The notes under the pieces: model-generated | The model's input: the letters and a program-made list of their open reading frames with translations, nothing else | Told to the model about the DNA's origin: nothing | Database searches by the model: none | In this document: positions 1 to 5,972 of the stretch, one piece after another | How the letters are laid out: each line of letters starts with the position of its first letter | How positions within the stretch are numbered: the first letter of the stretch is position 1 | Assembly (NCBI GenBank): GCA_007130025.1 | Contig: SLTF01000359.1 | Span: 1-10,013 of the forward strand | Source of the DNA: Spirochaetales bacterium | Lineage (GTDB): Bacteria > Spirochaetota > Spirochaetia > DSM-27196 > PWMO01 | Reading direction: 5' to 3' | Length of the DNA: 10,013 bases | Made by a program: the position numbers and the translations under genes

Positions 1-186
1 ACCCTCGCCCTGGCCTACAGCAAGGGGAAGGGCGACGGCGACGTCTACTACACCCCGGTGAAATACCTTCGCCGGGCAAAGCATGGAAAGACCGGGACCG
101 TAATTCCCACGCAGGAGAAGAACCTTGCGGTTCGCATTGATCCCAATCGACTCGCCCGCCTGCGAGGGAGCTCACCTCCCGCATGA
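1..186 (+). CDS. rqcH: RqcH/Rqc2-type NFACT protein, C-terminal end (partial)
   Basis: Frame 1 is open from the window edge to TGA at 184-186, giving the last 61 residues of a protein whose start lies outside. What is seen is an AYSKGKG segment, then VYYTPVKYLRR, a K/G-rich turn and GTVIPTQEKNLAV. This order matches the end of the NFACT RNA-binding domain (DUF814), where family members read roughly AYYSKAR, VDYTLVKYVKKPKG, PGMVIY and a final KTL stretch. Known for the family: RqcH binds stalled 50S subunits carrying peptidyl-tRNA and directs C-terminal alanine tailing in ribosome quality control; older annotations call it fibronectin-binding protein. The tail after the domain (about residues 50-61) is short and carries no other domain. 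Its stop overlaps the next start as ATGA, so the two genes are probably translationally coupled. Only the C-terminus is visible, so the N-terminal NFACT domains cannot be checked. Confidence 0.78.
   Translation, partial: TLALAYSKGKGDGDVYYTPVKYLRRAKHGKTGTVIPTQEKNLAVRIDPNRLARLRGSSPPA
164..182 (+). promoter_or_regulatory. Shine-Dalgarno within a small hairpin before the AMMECR1 gene
   Basis: GAGGGAG at 164-170 is the only purine-rich ribosome-binding candidate before the ATG at 183, about 12 bases away. GGGAG (166-170) can pair with CTCCC (176-180) around a five-base CTCAC loop, which would mask most of it. The element lies inside the last codons of the upstream gene, so ribosomes finishing that gene would open it. 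Pairing is seen in the sequence; control by coupling is inference. Confidence 0.4.
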
Positions 187-758
187 CTACCCAGGGACGG
201 CAGTGGTTGTTGCAGCGTGCCCGCTCGGCCATTGAGGCGCAACTTGTGCAGGAGCGAAGTTCGCAGGAGCGGCCCGAGCTTGATACACCGGCTCCTTCCG
301 AAGTGCGACGGGCGAAATGCGGAGTCTTTGTGTCGCTGCACACCCGCGAAGGCAATGATCTGCGCGGCTGTGTCGGCTATCTGCACCGCCGTCGGTCGCT
401 CGACCGAGACGTGGTGGCGGTTGCCCAACAGGCGGCCTTCACCGATCATCGATTTGCCTCGATTGCCTCGGCGGAGGAACTCTCCGCAATGGACATTGAG
501 ATTTCCCTGCTGTCGCCCTTTGAGATCATCGATTCCGAAAACCAGATCGTGCTCGGAATCCACGGTGCATGCGTCGAAGTTGACGGACGGACTGGGCTGC
601 TGCTTCCCCAGGTTGCAGAGGGACGGACCTGGAGCGTTGAGGATTTCCTGATCCACGTCTGTGGGAAAGCGGGCCGTCGTGATGCGTGCTGGCGACAACC
701 CGGAGCCATTCTCTACCGGTTTACCGCCGAAGTATTTGACGATCGGTCGCTTCGGTGA
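183..758 (+). CDS. amrA: AMMECR1-domain protein (AmmeMemoRadiSam system protein A-like)
   Basis: The 191-residue product is almost entirely one AMMECR1 domain. Visible landmarks in order are CGVFVSL (46-52), the family signature LRGCVG (60-65), QAAFTDHRF (about 83-91), EISLLSPFEII (about 106-116) and GLLLPQVAEGRTW (about 138-150), ending with a compact alpha/beta tail. Bacterial members are often encoded with a MEMO-like protein and a radical SAM enzyme, but neither partner is visible here. The biochemical function of the family is not settled; the conserved cysteine in LRGC (Cys63) is a plausible functional residue. The ATG at 183 overlaps the rqcH stop by four bases, and the length suits a free-standing AMMECR1 protein. 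The next gene starts 21 bases downstream. The family call is confident; any cellular role is not. Confidence 0.88.
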   Translation: MTTQGRQWLLQRARSAIEAQLVQERSSQERPELDTPAPSEVRRAKCGVFVSLHTREGNDLRGCVGYLHRRRSLDRDVVAVAQQAAFTDHRFASIASAEELSAMDIEISLLSPFEIIDSENQIVLGIHGACVEVDGRTGLLLPQVAEGRTWSVEDFLIHVCGKAGRRDACWRQPGAILYRFTAEVFDDRSLR

Positions 759-779
759 CATATTGAAGTACGAAGAGCC

Positions 780-2270
780 ATGGCAATGACTATTACCCCA
801 CTGACCGACGGCCTGGTGACCATCCACCGGGCCGGAGAAACCTATCTCGGCATCGTCACCTATATTCCGGCCAAGCCGGTCAGCACCGCCGCCCTTGCCC
901 GGGAAAACCCGGGCCGCGGGTGGATTGTCAACGGAGGAACGGTCACGCCGTGGCGCATCGCGGGAGTGACGCAGCACGAGGGACGCATTGTGCTGTACGG
1001 CGACGCGGTCGACGCACGTCCGTTGTCGGAGTATCTCCGACTCGACTGGGAGCATCTGCTTCCCTATCTCGCACGACTGGCAGACGGCTTCCGGGTCGCC
1101 GAGCGCGAAGGGCTGGAAATCGGACCGGCGCACACGCGATCGATTCTCTTCACCGGCGACGGTGGAATCCTCTTCCTTCCCGCCGTACTCTGCGCTGCCA
1201 TTGCCACGCAACAGTCGGCGGGAAATCGCATGGAGTTCTCCTCGGTCTATACCCATCCGGGACGTACCGATTCGCAAAATCGATCCTTCGCGCTCGCAGT
1301 CATGGCGTACCGCGGACTGACCGGCGAGTTTCCCTACACCGCCGACGAAGAAGACGAGCTTCGAAACCTCATGCGGGCTCGCCCGCCGATGGAGGCGTGG
1401 CTGCGAAACCCGGAGATCCGCCCCGAGGTTTCCCGCGAGATCGACGCGGTTCTCAGCCCGGACGGGTCAGATGCGATGGGTGCCGACGCGTGGACCGAAC
1501 GGTTTCGCCGGTGGCGGCACGAGTCGGTGTTCCGAACCGTAACCGATGAAGAACGAAGCGAGATACTCGCGCGAGCCGCGGTTGCGGAGAGACGGTCGGG
1601 CGGCGCCTTTCGACGGCGTGAGTTCTGGCGCAAGCACTGGAAACGCGTGGTCACCATTGCACTGGTGGTAGCCTTGGTGGGTAGTGTTCCCGGGACCATA
1701 ATCCGCAACCGGTTGCAGCCGCGGCAGACCGCGGGGCTTCCCCCCACCGAGGTGGTGCGCGCCTTCTACGGCGCCATAAACGAGTTCAATCACGCCCTGA
1801 TGGAAGACGCCGTGGTCGACGGCGCGGCGCGCGAAGAGATCCGCATGGTGACCAACCTCTTCGTCATGTCGCGCATGCGCATGGCCGTTGAGATGACCTC
1901 GGGCTTTATCGACGCCGACGAATGGCGGCGGGAGGGCAGCCCACAAATACCCGAAGGCGCAATGCCGTGGGGTACAGCCCTGCTGGACCTGGAGCAGGTC
2001 CGGGCGGGAGAGCACGAGGTTGTCTACCTGGCACGCTTCGAAATGTGGATGCCGGGCGAGCCTGGTGCACCCGGCGACTCGATTGGAGATACCCGTCCGG
2101 CGCCCGACTCCGCTGACGCAACACGGGTTGCAGCACGGATAGCAGCTCAGGGGTTTCGTCGGACCGAGCGGCTGTGGCTGCGCCCCGATGGAGATGACTG
2201 GGTGATCTTTCAAATTCACCGGGAGGAAGAGTCGATGATCGATCCGGCTGAGTTCGTTCGGGAAGAGTAG
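780..2270 (+). CDS. Predicted single-pass membrane protein: kinase-like (pseudokinase) N-terminal half, NTF2-like C-terminal half
   Basis: I do not recognise a named family. Residues about 10-200 follow the order of a protein-kinase fold: a hinge-like RIVLYGDAVDARPLSEYL (69-86), a helix then GLEIGPAHTRSILFTGDGGILFLP (111-134, in the place of the catalytic loop and the strands after it), YTHPGR (157-162, APE-like place) and a helix resembling kinase helix F ending RGLTGEFPYT (178-187). The HRD aspartate and DFG motif are absent, and no glycine-rich loop or lysine is obvious, so catalysis is unlikely. A basic stretch (278-289) precedes a hydrophobic segment at about 290-308, predicting N-in, C-out topology. 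Residues about 322-480 look NTF2/SnoaL-like: PTEVVRAFYGAIN at the start and LWLRPDGDDWVIFQIH at the end. ATG at 780 is used; an in-frame ATG lies at 786, and no strong Shine-Dalgarno distinguishes them. Ten bases separate it from the next gene. Fold assignments are pattern-based inference. Confidence 0.7.
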   Translation: MAMTITPLTDGLVTIHRAGETYLGIVTYIPAKPVSTAALARENPGRGWIVNGGTVTPWRIAGVTQHEGRIVLYGDAVDARPLSEYLRLDWEHLLPYLARLADGFRVAEREGLEIGPAHTRSILFTGDGGILFLPAVLCAAIATQQSAGNRMEFSSVYTHPGRTDSQNRSFALAVMAYRGLTGEFPYTADEEDELRNLMRARPPMEAWLRNPEIRPEVSREIDAVLSPDGSDAMGADAWTERFRRWRHESVFRTVTDEERSEILARAAVAERRSGGAFRRREFWRKHWKRVVTIALVVALVGSVPGTIIRNRLQPRQTAGLPPTEVVRAFYGAINEFNHALMEDAVVDGAAREEIRMVTNLFVMSRMRMAVEMTSGFIDADEWRREGSPQIPEGAMPWGTALLDLEQVRAGEHEVVYLARFEMWMPGEPGAPGDSIGDTRPAPDSADATRVAARIAAQGFRRTERLWLRPDGDDWVIFQIHREEESMIDPAEFVREE

Positions 2271-2279
2271 GGCTTCATC

Positions 2280-3218
2280 ATGCGGGAGGTTTCCGGTCGC
2301 CTTGCCCTGTCTTCTGCCGCACCGGAGCTCACCGAGCGGCTGCGGCAATTGTCGGACGAGGCCCCCCGTGCCGCCCGCCGGTTTACCCAGAACGAAGAGT
2401 TTTTTCTGGAGCTCGACCGGCCCTTCGACGTTCTTCCGATTCCGATTCATCATCCCGTCGAAAAACTCGAGCCCTCGTCCCACTATCTGGACGCAGTGTC
2501 GAGCCTCATTGATCAGACCGCGCCATCCCTCGCCGGTGCCCTGCACGGGCTGGACTGCGCCTTCGATCCCATGCACGCGGCGTGGGTCTTCTTTTTCCGG
2601 CTTCTTGCCGAAGAGAACCAGCCGACACTCCTGCTCGTGACCGTTGACCTTGCGTACCGCCCGCTTGAGCACGAGGTTATCACCCGAGGCAGCAACGACA
2701 TTGCGCCGCACTATCGAACGAACCGCATCTATCTCACGGTAGACCTTGTGCCGCTGCGTGATGCCGACACGACCGGCGCGACCCTGCAGGTCGGCATGGA
2801 GCGGTCGATCTCGCAGACCTGGATCGGCGAAACCGGCCGGGGATACGTCACGCAGGGGATCTGGATCGACCGCGAGCTGAACCGCTTCTTCACCCGCCTC
2901 TTTCTGCCACCGGGTGCCCGGATCTATCCCTGGTTTCCGCTGCACGCGCGTTACCGCTGTCTCTGTCACAGCCCGCTCGACATTTCCGCTTCGGCACGGC
3001 AGAATGCGCTGGCAACGCTGCACGATGCGCGAGCGGTCATCCTGCCCCGGATGGATGAGATACTCGAGGAGCTGAAGGCGCAGCCGTTCTCAGACGAGCT
3101 GCCCCTGTTCCAGGAGATGCGCCGGCAGGTTGCCCCGCACGACGAGTGGTCCGGGATTCGCATGAGGCCCTATCTGAACGCGCAGAACATGAAGGAGTAT
3201 GCGGTTGAAGCGAAGTGA
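2280..3218 (+). CDS. Conserved-looking soluble protein of unknown function upstream of murD
   Basis: The 312-residue product is not one I recognise. It has no signal peptide and no clear membrane span, so it is probably cytoplasmic. The N-terminal third is helical and acidic/arginine-rich (about 10-45). The middle (about 95-210) alternates hydrophobic strands such as WVFFFRLL (102-109) and PTLLLVTVDL (115-124) with polar loops. A short YRCLC motif sits at 225-229, and a helical region rich in D, E and L follows (245-285). The ATG at 2280 follows the previous stop by nine bases, with a weak GGAAGAG at 2261-2267. The 3' end overlaps murD. Its position between a membrane pseudokinase and murD suggests a link to envelope biology, but that is inference from context only. 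Confidence 0.75.
   Translation: MREVSGRLALSSAAPELTERLRQLSDEAPRAARRFTQNEEFFLELDRPFDVLPIPIHHPVEKLEPSSHYLDAVSSLIDQTAPSLAGALHGLDCAFDPMHAAWVFFFRLLAEENQPTLLLVTVDLAYRPLEHEVITRGSNDIAPHYRTNRIYLTVDLVPLRDADTTGATLQVGMERSISQTWIGETGRGYVTQGIWIDRELNRFFTRLFLPPGARIYPWFPLHARYRCLCHSPLDISASARQNALATLHDARAVILPRMDEILEELKAQPFSDELPLFQEMRRQVAPHDEWSGIRMRPYLNAQNMKEYAVEAK
3192..3197 (+). promoter_or_regulatory. Shine-Dalgarno AAGGAG favouring a TTG start for murD
   Basis: AAGGAG at 3192-3197 lies only one base before the ATG at 3199 but seven bases before an in-frame TTG at 3205-3207. Normal spacing therefore points to TTG as the murD initiation codon, shortening the protein by two residues. The site is inside the coding region of the upstream gene. 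Confidence 0.55.
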
Positions 3219-4647
3219 TTCGCCGGCAGGCGCGCCGGCCGACGGTGCATTGAGTGGCGTACGCGTCACGGTCATGGGGCTTGGGCTGCACGGGGGCGGT
3301 CTGGCGACCACCCGGTATCTCTGCTCCCACGGCGCGGAGGTGACCGTGACCGATCTGCGAACCGAGGAGCAGCTCGCTTCGACGCTTTCGCAGCTCGGCT
3401 CGCTGCCGGTCCGGCTGGTGCTCGGCCGGCACGAGGACGACGATTTCCGCCGTGCAGACATAGTCCTGAAGAACCCGGCGGTTCCGCGCACCTCGCGCTA
3501 CCTGCAGCTGGCGTCCTTCATCGAAACCGATATCTCGCTCTTCCTGCGGCGCAACCCCGCGCGCGTCATTGCCGTCACGGGAACCAAGGGAAAATCAACC
3601 ACCGCCGGCTGCATGCACGATGCGCTCTCCCGACTTGGGGTCTCCAGCCGCCTCGGCGGGAACATTACCGTCTCACCGCTGACCTTCGTGGACGAGTTGA
3701 CCGAGGCAGACACCGTGGTGCTCGAACTCTCGTCGTTTCAGCTCGGCGACCTGCTGCTGCTTCCCGACAGTGATCCCGAGGCTCGACACGCCCCGCTGCT
3801 GCAACCCGAGGTGGCCGTGATCACCAATCTGATGCACGACCACATGGACTACTACACCCGCTTCGAGGACTACTTTGCCGACAAGGCGGTGATCTTCAGC
3901 GGTCAGCCCGCCGACGGCCTCACCCTGCTGCACGCCGACGACGAGTGGGGTCCCCGCTACGCAGCCCTCACCCCCGCCCGCCCAATGATGGTGAGCGCTC
4001 ACCCGCCGGCCAACGCTGCGCCCGGAGCGTGGATCGAGGCCGGCGAAGGGTGGATCCTCACGGCCGAGGGTCCACAGCGCATCCTCCCGCGCGAGGTGGC
4101 CCTGCTCGGCGAGCACAACCGCAAGAACCTGCTCTACGTGGCCGCGGCTCTGCGCTGCCTGGGGCACCACCCGGACCGCGTTGCCGACGCGGTCTCCCGC
4201 TTTGCCGGCATCCCGCATCGCATGGAGCTGGTGGCAACCATCGCGGGCGTTCGGTGGTACAACGACTCGGCGGCCACCATCGCCGAGGCTGCCCTCGCCG
4301 CCGCCGCCAGTTTTGATCGTCCGGTGCGACTGATCGGCGGCGGCAGCGATAAGGGACTCGACGTGACTCCATTCCGCGGGATTGCCGCTGCGGTTGCCGG
4401 CCTCTATCTGCTGGCGGGGACGGGGACGGAACGAATTGCCGCCGACCTCCGCGAAGCCGGGCTCTCGTATCACGGCCCCTTCCCCACCCTGGAGGCGGCC
4501 GTTACGGCGGTAGCAACCGACGCAACGGCCGGTGAGGTAGCGGTGCTCTCGCCGGGCTGCGCGTCGTTTGGTATGTTCCGAAACGAGTTCCACCGTGGCG
4601 ACTCCTTCCGGGAGCTGGTGCGTTCGCTCGTCACGGACGGTAGCTGA
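3199..4647 (+). CDS. murD: UDP-N-acetylmuramoyl-L-alanine:D-glutamate ligase (MurD)
   Basis: MurD adds D-glutamate to UDP-MurNAc-L-Ala with ATP in the cytoplasmic stage of peptidoglycan synthesis. The 482-residue product shows the three Mur-ligase parts in order: an N-terminal Rossmann-like domain with GLGLHGGG (27-34) and a strand ending TVTD (49-52); the central ATPase with P-loop GTKGKSTT (128-135), ELSSFQL (176-182), TNLMHDHMDYY (209-219) and Lys229 in the place of the carbamylated lysine; and the C-terminal domain with GEHNRKN (304-310), HRMELV (340-345) and NDSAAT (355-360). Canonical MurD has DSKATN in that last motif, so the lysine and the final asparagine differ here; GGNIT (153-157) also departs from the usual GGNIG. 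The sequence suggests a divergent MurD subgroup, so glutamate stereochemistry is assumed. It overlaps the upstream gene by 20 bases from ATG 3199, or 14 from the better-spaced TTG at 3205. Confidence 0.92.
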   Translation: MRLKRSDSPAGAPADGALSGVRVTVMGLGLHGGGLATTRYLCSHGAEVTVTDLRTEEQLASTLSQLGSLPVRLVLGRHEDDDFRRADIVLKNPAVPRTSRYLQLASFIETDISLFLRRNPARVIAVTGTKGKSTTAGCMHDALSRLGVSSRLGGNITVSPLTFVDELTEADTVVLELSSFQLGDLLLLPDSDPEARHAPLLQPEVAVITNLMHDHMDYYTRFEDYFADKAVIFSGQPADGLTLLHADDEWGPRYAALTPARPMMVSAHPPANAAPGAWIEAGEGWILTAEGPQRILPREVALLGEHNRKNLLYVAAALRCLGHHPDRVADAVSRFAGIPHRMELVATIAGVRWYNDSAATIAEAALAAAASFDRPVRLIGGGSDKGLDVTPFRGIAAAVAGLYLLAGTGTERIAADLREAGLSYHGPFPTLEAAVTAVATDATAGEVAVLSPGCASFGMFRNEFHRGDSFRELVRSLVTDGS

Positions 4648-4698
4648 GACGCGCCGGGCCGCTGTTCGCGCCTCCCGTTTTTTTCTATCATGACCCAC

Positions 4699-4704
4699 AG
4701 GAGG
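4699..4704 (+). promoter_or_regulatory. Strong Shine-Dalgarno for the deaminase gene
   Basis: A full AGGAGG at 4699-4704 sits five bases before the ATG at 4710. It is the strongest ribosome-binding site in the window and fixes the start of the deaminase. The 62-base gap before it shows no convincing promoter. Confidence 0.85.
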
Positions 4705-4709
4705 CCGAC

Positions 4710-5918
4710 ATGAGCCGCATACCCGATGAGTTCCTTCAGAGGATCCCCAAGACCGATCTTCACGTCCATCTGGACGGAAGTCTTCGCCTGTCGACACTGA
4801 TCGAACTGGCACGCGAGCGCGACGTTCCCCTGCCCTCCTTCACCGAGGACGGACTGCGCGAACTGGTCTTCAAGCCTCACTACCGCGACCTCACCGAGTA
4901 TCTCTCCGGTTTCCAGTGGACCTGTGCCGTTCTGCAGGATCGCGAAAGCCTCGAGCGCGTTGCGTACGAGCTTGCAATGGATAACGCGGCCGAGGGAGTA
5001 CGGTACCTCGAGGTCCGCTTTGCCCCACAGCTCAACATGCACGAGACTCAGTCGTTTGAGGAGGTGATGCGAGCGGTGGACGACGGGCTGCGCCGGGCGC
5101 GCACCCAACTGAACAGCGCCCTCAAGGACGGGGAGCCACTGTTTGAGTACGGCATCATCGTCTGCGCGATGCGCTTCTTCACCGGTGGGTTCTCGCGCTA
5201 CTACCGGGAGTTTGTCGACGCGCATCGGTACTCGAACCCGGTGGAAATCACCCAGTACGCTTCGCTGGAGGCGGCGAAGGCGACGGTCAAGCTTCGAAAC
5301 GAGAGCGACATCCAGATCGTGGGATTTGATCTGGCGGGCGCCGAGCTCGGGAATCCCGCCGCGGTCCACGAGCGCGCCTTTGCCTGGGTCCACAAGCACT
5401 TCATCAACAAAACCGTTCACGCGGGCGAAGCGTACGGACCCGAGTCAATCTTCCAGGCCATCACTCGACTGCACGCCGACCGAATCGGCCACGGCCTGCA
5501 TCTCTTCAATGAATCGCTGATCCGCTCGGACGAGGTTACCGACCGGACCCGCTACGTGAAAAACCTCGCCAAGTTCATTGCCGATAATCGCACAACCATC
5601 GAGGTCTGCCTCACCAGCAACCTGCAAACCTCGCCCGACATCCGTGAGCCCCGGATGCACTCGCTCGGCCGCATGCTCGAGGAAAACCTCTCGGTCACCA
5701 TCTGCACCGACAACCGCCTGGTATCACACACCACCGTCACCAACGAGCTCCGCCTGGCCATCGACACCTTCGACATCTCGCCCAAGCAGTTGAAGAACAT
5801 CATCGTCTACGGGTTCAAGCGCTCGTTCTTCTACCACCCCTACCCCGAGAAACGACGCTACGTGCGAACGGTGATCGACGCATACGAGCGGCTCGAGCGC
5901 GAGTTTGGTCTGGTTTGA
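4710..5918 (+). CDS. add: Adenosine deaminase family protein (TDNR variant)
   Basis: Members of this zinc-dependent amidohydrolase family deaminate adenosine or related purines to inosine-type products for salvage in the cytoplasm. The 402-residue product carries the family metal and catalytic motifs in order: HVHLDG (18-23, zinc ligands His18 and His20), GFDLAGAE (205-212), HAGEA (237-241, zinc His237 and catalytic Glu240), RIGHG (258-262, His261), TSNLQT (302-307) and CTDNR (332-336). In classical enzymes the last motif is TDDP: the first aspartate binds zinc and the second contacts the purine. Here Asp334 is kept but the second position is Asn335, followed by Arg. The protein is longer than the usual 330-350 residues, mainly from extra sequence at about 131-200 and 268-285. 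The start is set by the strong Shine-Dalgarno. Family membership is firm; substrate (adenosine, adenine or another aminopurine) is not settled by sequence alone. Confidence 0.88.
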   Translation: MSRIPDEFLQRIPKTDLHVHLDGSLRLSTLIELARERDVPLPSFTEDGLRELVFKPHYRDLTEYLSGFQWTCAVLQDRESLERVAYELAMDNAAEGVRYLEVRFAPQLNMHETQSFEEVMRAVDDGLRRARTQLNSALKDGEPLFEYGIIVCAMRFFTGGFSRYYREFVDAHRYSNPVEITQYASLEAAKATVKLRNESDIQIVGFDLAGAELGNPAAVHERAFAWVHKHFINKTVHAGEAYGPESIFQAITRLHADRIGHGLHLFNESLIRSDEVTDRTRYVKNLAKFIADNRTTIEVCLTSNLQTSPDIREPRMHSLGRMLEENLSVTICTDNRLVSHTTVTNELRLAIDTFDISPKQLKNIIVYGFKRSFFYHPYPEKRRYVRTVIDAYERLEREFGLV

Positions 5919-5933
5919 GCGATTTTTCCGTCA

Positions 5934-5972
5934 GGGTCGGAGCGTGATTCGGGTCGGGTCGTGATGTGGGTC
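5934..5972 (+). repeat. Four GGGTC pentamers between convergent genes
   Basis: GGGTC occurs at 5934-5938, 5951-5955, 5956-5960 and 5968-5972 in the 52-base gap between the deaminase and femX-like stop codons, the last copy running into the latter. The longer pieces TGATTCGGGTC and TGATGTGGGTC make an imperfect direct repeat. No hairpin terminator is evident in this gap on either strand. Function is unknown and the repeat may be chance in GC-rich DNA. Confidence 0.4.

Noticed and set aside
1467..3023. A 518-codon open frame on the - strand across the pseudokinase and the unknown gene
   Set aside because: It spans two well-placed + strand genes and their junction, with a low-complexity R/G/P-rich product typical of antisense frames in GC-rich DNA.
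4655..4684. Possible terminator after murD (CGGG, 15-base loop, CCCG, seven T)
   Set aside because: The T-tract is real, but the stem is only four pairs with a long loop, too weak to call.
4663..4691. Possible promoter before the deaminase (TATCAT at 4686-4691)
   Set aside because: No acceptable -35 at 16-18 bases, and transcription would begin at the Shine-Dalgarno itself.
3673..4812. A 379-codon open frame on the - strand opposite murD
   Set aside because: The + strand MurD motifs are unambiguous, and the antisense product shows no family resemblance.
5919..5933. Short T-run after the deaminase stop as a terminator
   Set aside because: No hairpin precedes the five T bases beyond a four-pair stem inside the coding end.
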